From positions 28,964-92,963 of the forward strand of contig NZ_JAUSUB010000022.1 of the NCBI RefSeq assembly GCF_030813235.1: a stretch of DNA of 64,000 nucleotides, in the 5' to 3' direction. Positions 63,341 to 64,000 of the stretch are shown in pieces. Positions within the stretch are counted from its first letter, which is position 1. Each line of letters begins with the position of its first letter. A model generated the notes under the pieces. It ran no database searches and was not told where the DNA came from. It saw nothing but the letters and a program-made list of their open reading frames with translations. This stretch comes from Cytobacillus purgationiresistens (GTDB taxonomy: Bacteria; Bacillota; Bacilli; Bacillales; Cytobacillaceae). A program made the position numbers and the translations under genes.

Positions 63341-63694
63341 TTAAAGCAATGAACCAAAATTTATTAGTAATACAATTAATCCTAATATTAATAAAATGAT
63401 TGGCATCATCATACTTTTAACTGTATCTTTAATTTTGATATGAGTAAAAATAGCCCCAATCATAGTTGCCACTATGAATAATCCCCCCCAAGCAGCTAAT
63501 GTCTCATTCCATATACCTGCAATAACTAAAGCTGCAGAAATAACCTCTACTAATCCTGTAAATACCCTAAACCATCCTGGATACCCATAATGCTTAAATC
63601 CATCTACCATTTGCTTTAAACCAAACTTTATTAATCCAAACATTAGGAATCCTAATCCTAATAAAACTTGAAGAACAATTGATAAAACAGTCAT
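63341..63694 (-). CDS. DoxX-family membrane protein
   Basis: 117 residues, four membrane helices: LSIVLQVLLGLGFLMFGLIK, WFRVFTGLVEVISAALVIAG, GGLFIVATMIGAIFTHIKIK and IILLILGLIVLLINFG. The DoxX/DoxD pattern (GxxFLMFGLxKF ... FTGLVEVxxA) is clear. In bacilli such genes (for example catD, mhqP) sit with thiol/quinone stress genes under MarR control. First gene of the unit, directly after the double operator. Confidence 0.87.
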   Translation of the reverse strand: MTVLSIVLQVLLGLGFLMFGLIKFGLKQMVDGFKHYGYPGWFRVFTGLVEVISAALVIAGIWNETLAAWGGLFIVATMIGAIFTHIKIKDTVKSMMMPIILLILGLIVLLINFGSLL

Positions 63695-63738
63695 TTTCTC
63701 TCTCCTTTTATCCTAAAATTATTTATTCTATAATTATT

Positions 63739-63778
63739 TATCCTAATGTTAGGGCTTTTTTATACTAACATTAGGATA
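63739..63778. promoter_or_regulatory. Double MarR-type operator
   Basis: TATCCTAATGTTAG (63739-63752) is repeated in perfect inversion as CTAACATTAGGATA (63765-63778). Each half is itself palindromic (CTAA-YR-TTAG). It lies 45-85 bp upstream of the DoxX start, over the expected promoter. Binding by the MarR protein of the same unit is inferred. Confidence 0.78.
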
Positions 63779-63797
63779 TACTTCGTGTCAACAAAAA

Positions 63798-63827
63798 AAC
63801 AACCCAACTTCTGGTTATTGGATTGTT
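63798..63827. terminator. Bidirectional terminator
   Basis: CAACCCAA/TTGGATTG stem (one G:T pair) with A7 on one side and T6 on the other. Probably ends a gene to the right. No gene is recognised in 63831-64000. Confidence 0.6.
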
Positions 63828-64000
63828 TTTTATCTTTTATTCAATTTGGTTCTTATTGAACTAACCTCCCTCAATAAACAAACACTTATCTCTTAAATAC
63901 GCAGCTTTTCTCCATATTACTATCTAACTTGTTTAACTTTACAGTTTTGGTTAGAACGAATAGAACTCAATTTAGCAGTTTACGAAGAAAATAAGCGCAG

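Overview
The window looks like chromosomal DNA of a Bacillaceae species (Firmicutes). It is AT-rich, has strong GGAGG-type ribosome binding sites and several TTG/GTG starts. It carries Bacillus-typical genes: a TnrA-type MerR regulator with two TnrA boxes, an FbpA-like small protein, a YbbD/NagZ-type hexosaminidase, a CwlO-like endopeptidase, a YgaD-like ABC exporter and a YqiG-like old yellow enzyme. Species cannot be fixed from this alone. Nearly all genes lie on the minus strand.

Layout. 0-11 kb is a glycolate/glyoxylate island: LctP-family permease, IclR regulator, FAH-family enzyme, malate synthase G, the three glycolate oxidase subunits (order E-F-D) and a FadR-type GntR regulator. The two glc promoters share a 19-bp palindrome. 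11-19 kb holds a NERD pseudogene, the CwlO-like endopeptidase, a SWIM-SNF2 helicase, and scars of a membrane protein gene and a phage tail (Peptidase_G2) gene. 19-24 kb is a formate/oxalate-type module: a YdeP-like molybdopterin oxidoreductase, a DUF2294/MpsC protein and an OFA-family MFS transporter. Between them is a striking array of five tandem 125-bp hairpin repeats that abuts the oxidoreductase RBS. 24-39 kb is core genome: small secreted or membrane proteins, old yellow enzyme, HD-GYP protein, a nitrilase/GNAT pair, ABC exporter, GH3 enzyme, a split ThrE-type exporter, tnrA and small genes. 39-41 kb is a graveyard of truncated genes including a Tn3-family transposase tail.

41-56.7 kb is the most interesting part: one large minus-strand catabolic cluster. 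In transcription order it has a LacI regulator, E1 alpha, E1 beta, an RbsA-type ATPase, two RbsC-type permeases (one frameshifted), an RbsB-type lipoprotein, a VOC protein, a 4-oxalocrotonate tautomerase homologue, an aspartase/fumarase-superfamily lyase, E2, then after a LacI-type operator a solute-binding protein WITHOUT signal peptide, a Gfo/Idh/MocA dehydrogenase, an SDR, E3, and a truncated second SDR. It reads as import of a sugar-like or organic-acid compound, oxidation, isomerisation and lyase steps, and a dedicated 2-oxo-acid (acetoin-type) dehydrogenase complex yielding acyl-CoA. I do not recognise the substrate or a published pathway with this gene set.

57-61 kb carries a second, decaying relative of that system: an ACS-type MFS transporter, a chimeric lyase-SDR remnant, lyase debris and a paralogous LacI regulator, with a related operator. 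61-64 kb is a MarR-controlled redox unit (DoxX, broken pirin, MarR, FMN reductase) with a clear double operator.
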